DNA from: Ignavibacteriales bacterium
GTDB taxonomy: Bacteria; Bacteroidota; Ignavibacteria; Ignavibacteriales; Ignavibacteriaceae
Reading direction: 5' to 3'
Length of the DNA: 64,000 bases
Assembly (NCBI GenBank): GCA_016709155.1
Contig: JADJEI010000013.1
Location: 372,001-436,000, forward strand
Shown here: positions 62,701 through 64,000 of the stretch, piece after piece
Position numbering within the stretch: the first letter of the stretch is position 1
Layout: every line of letters begins with the position of its first letter
Made by a program: the position numbers and the translations under genes
The notes under the pieces: generated by a model
Seen by the model: the letters and a program-made list of their open reading frames with translations, nothing else
Databases searched by the model: none
Told to the model about the DNA's origin: nothing

Positions 62701-63372
62701 ATGAATGATGTAACCGGTTTCTTGTCATCTATTTTAGTGACATTGATAACATTACTTCCTATTGTCAATCCGCTTAGCACTGCAGTACTCTTACTTGGTA
62801 TCAGTGAACACCTAAGTAAAAAGGATCTTAATCGCCAGATTGTTTTAGCCTGTATTTACATGACAGCAATCTTAGTGGTTTTCTTATTGGCTGGTCATTT
62901 CATAATGATCTTCTTTGGAATTTCTATTCCGGGTATTCGCATAGCAGGCGGTATGGTAATTGGATTTCTTGGATTTAAAATGCTGTTTCCAGCTGAAGCA
63001 AAGCTTACAAAGGAAGAAAAGCAAGAAGCGAATAAAAAAAGTAATATCTCATTCAGTCCGCTTGCAATGCCAAGTTTAGCAGGACCCGGAGCTATTGCAA
63101 CAGTAATTACAATATCATCATCCATTGATGGGCGACATGGTTATGATAAGGTATTTGCTTTTGGAGGAGCAATTCTAGCAATTATTATTACTGCAATTAT
63201 CTCCTGGCTGGTTCTCCGCAGTGCAGGTTTTGTAAGCAGAATTCTTGGCGTAAATGGAGTTGATAGTCTTTCGAGAATAATGGGTTTTCTTCTGATATGC
63301 ATAGGAGTTCAATTCGCAATTCTTGGTGTGCAGGATCTGATATCAGATTCAGGATTATGGCAAAAATTGTAA
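62701..63372 (+). CDS. MarC-family (NAAT) membrane protein
   Basis: 223 residues with six hydrophobic helices. The family motif region FSPLAMPSLAGPGAIATVITISSS, and the first loop LITLLPIVNPLSTAVLLLGISEHLS, are recognisable. MarC proteins are membrane proteins of unclear transport function. It starts 30 nt after the LysE-type gene, so the two probably form an operon. Confidence 0.88.
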   Translation: MNDVTGFLSSILVTLITLLPIVNPLSTAVLLLGISEHLSKKDLNRQIVLACIYMTAILVVFLLAGHFIMIFFGISIPGIRIAGGMVIGFLGFKMLFPAEAKLTKEEKQEANKKSNISFSPLAMPSLAGPGAIATVITISSSIDGRHGYDKVFAFGGAILAIIITAIISWLVLRSAGFVSRILGVNGVDSLSRIMGFLLICIGVQFAILGVQDLISDSGLWQKL

Positions 63373-63467
63373 GAAGAGTATTATGGTTGCTCAAAACACT
63401 TTTTTACTGAACATCAAAATAATCTGATATAGACTTTACATCTTTATTCAGATTGCTTTCAATAAAA

Positions 63468-63504
63468 GAATTAATCCCTTTATCATCCCTTTGCTCCATT
63501 GTTG
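63468..63504 (+). promoter_or_regulatory. Island element, copy 8 (weak)
   Basis: GAATTAATCCCTTTATCATCCC then TTTGCTCCATTGTTG. Left dyad half is lost (GAAT), the right half and CATTGT block are kept. It lies about 250 nt before the next short ORF at 63756. Confidence 0.5.
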
Positions 63505-63755
63505 TGAGCACCAAATAGATGCATCTTATTATTACAAATGATGTATAAAATATTAAAAGAAAATAAAACTGAAATTATTAAAGCATTTAGTTTATGCTCT
63601 TTGGGACTACAATATTTTTTGTGATAATGGAAGTTTTAGCCGGAGTATTGATCTACTGAGAAGTGTAATAAGACTTTGTTTAATAAATCAACTCTTTTTT
63701 ATGTGCTTTGTATAATAAGGGTTTCAATCACTCATCCTTAAGTTAGAGGTAATTT

Positions 63756-63872
63756 ATGAATCTTATACAATTATTATTTGCTGTAATTGTCTTCTTCATA
63801 GTTTTCAGATTCTTCAGAAGCAAGATTAAATCTGTCAAGGAGAGAAAAGAACTGGATAGTTTATTTCTTTAA
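63756..63872 (+). CDS. Small single-helix membrane protein
   Basis: 38 residues: MNLIQLLFAVIVFFIVFRFFRSKIKSVKERKELDSLFL, one hydrophobic helix followed by a basic tail. AGAGG lies 8 nt before the ATG. Behind element copy 8. No family recognised; its type fits the island. Confidence 0.55.
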   Translation: MNLIQLLFAVIVFFIVFRFFRSKIKSVKERKELDSLFL

Positions 63873-63942
63873 TCATTAAAAGGCTCTTTGATTATTATTT
63901 GAAATAAAAATGGACTATGAATAAAAAAGAAAGAGATAAAAC

Positions 63943-64000
63943 ATGTTAAACATGATTGTAAAAATTCCAATTAGACTATGGTTATCTGGATTTAAAAAAT
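63943..64000 (+). CDS. Possible start of a gene cut by the right edge
   Basis: ATG at 63943 followed by LNMIVKIPIRLWLSGFKK to the window end. Too short to classify and without a clear ribosome site. Confidence 0.2.
   Translation, partial: MLNMIVKIPIRLWLSGFKK

Overview
The window comes from an AT-rich, Gram-negative member of the Bacteroidota/Chlorobi side of the tree, most likely the class Ignavibacteria. The grounds are a type IX secretion (T9SS) C-terminal tail of the QNYPNPFNPSTKI kind, a FlgD-like tail on a metalloprotease, a plug/barrel TonB-type receptor, an S46 dipeptidyl-peptidase, BamD and a System I cytochrome c maturation set. This placement is inferred from protein style; no rRNA or tRNA is present to confirm it.

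Layout. 1-2113 (minus): the start of a complex I operon, nuoA-nuoB-nuoC-nuoD, with nuoD cut by the window edge. 2245-6894: a frameshifted membrane glycosyltransferase, a fibronectin-type lipoprotein and an outer-membrane barrel-like protein. 6946-9074: an anti-sigma-type ATPase, malate dehydrogenase, and ribosomal proteins L27/L21 behind a shared terminator. 9273-11443: a three-gene unit AmgK-like kinase / RapZ C-terminal domain / MurU-like nucleotidyltransferase, which looks like cell-wall amino-sugar recycling. 11749-17045: a T9SS cargo protein, a membrane-bound AraC regulator and an Asp/Glu-type S46 peptidase. 17165-29241 (minus): a long run of closely spaced or overlapping genes from htpX and bamD through a thioesterase, two secreted proteins and the whole ccmABC-(CcmD-like)-ccmE-ccmF set. 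29744-41281 (minus): mainly signal transduction, with two NarL-type kinase/regulator pairs, plus a PAP2 phosphatase, a SlyD-like FKBP and a DUF3892 protein. 41394-48553: an rRNA methyltransferase, a stretch of homopolymer-rich sequence of doubtful quality, a secreted protein, a decayed or mis-sequenced cytochrome c, a 21-bp tandem array and a TonB-type receptor.

48948-64000 (plus) is the most unusual part. It is a dense island of stress- and envelope-type genes: orphan LuxR-type response regulator, double-domain KaiC ATPase, MlaE/F/D lipid transport, lmo0937-type, Thivi_2564-type and GlsB/YeaQ-type small membrane proteins, AI-2E exporter, YtxH protein, dodecin, tetraheme cytochrome, a caspase-fold-like lipoprotein, CsbD, an sll1863-like lipoprotein, LysE and MarC. 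Eight copies of one intergenic element, GATGTAGTTCCTTTTTCATCC followed by a GATTGT-like block, precede the transcription units of this island, and in the clearest copies a -35/-10-like pair follows at fixed spacing. I read this as one previously unnamed regulon with a dedicated activator.

A caution for all users: at least eight genes carry single-base indels, several of them at homopolymers, that split otherwise normal proteins (glycosyltransferase, barrel protein, AraC regulator, CcmF, the large histidine kinase, the TonB receptor, a cytochrome c, a small ORF). These look more like consensus errors than biology, although real decay is possible for the cytochrome.
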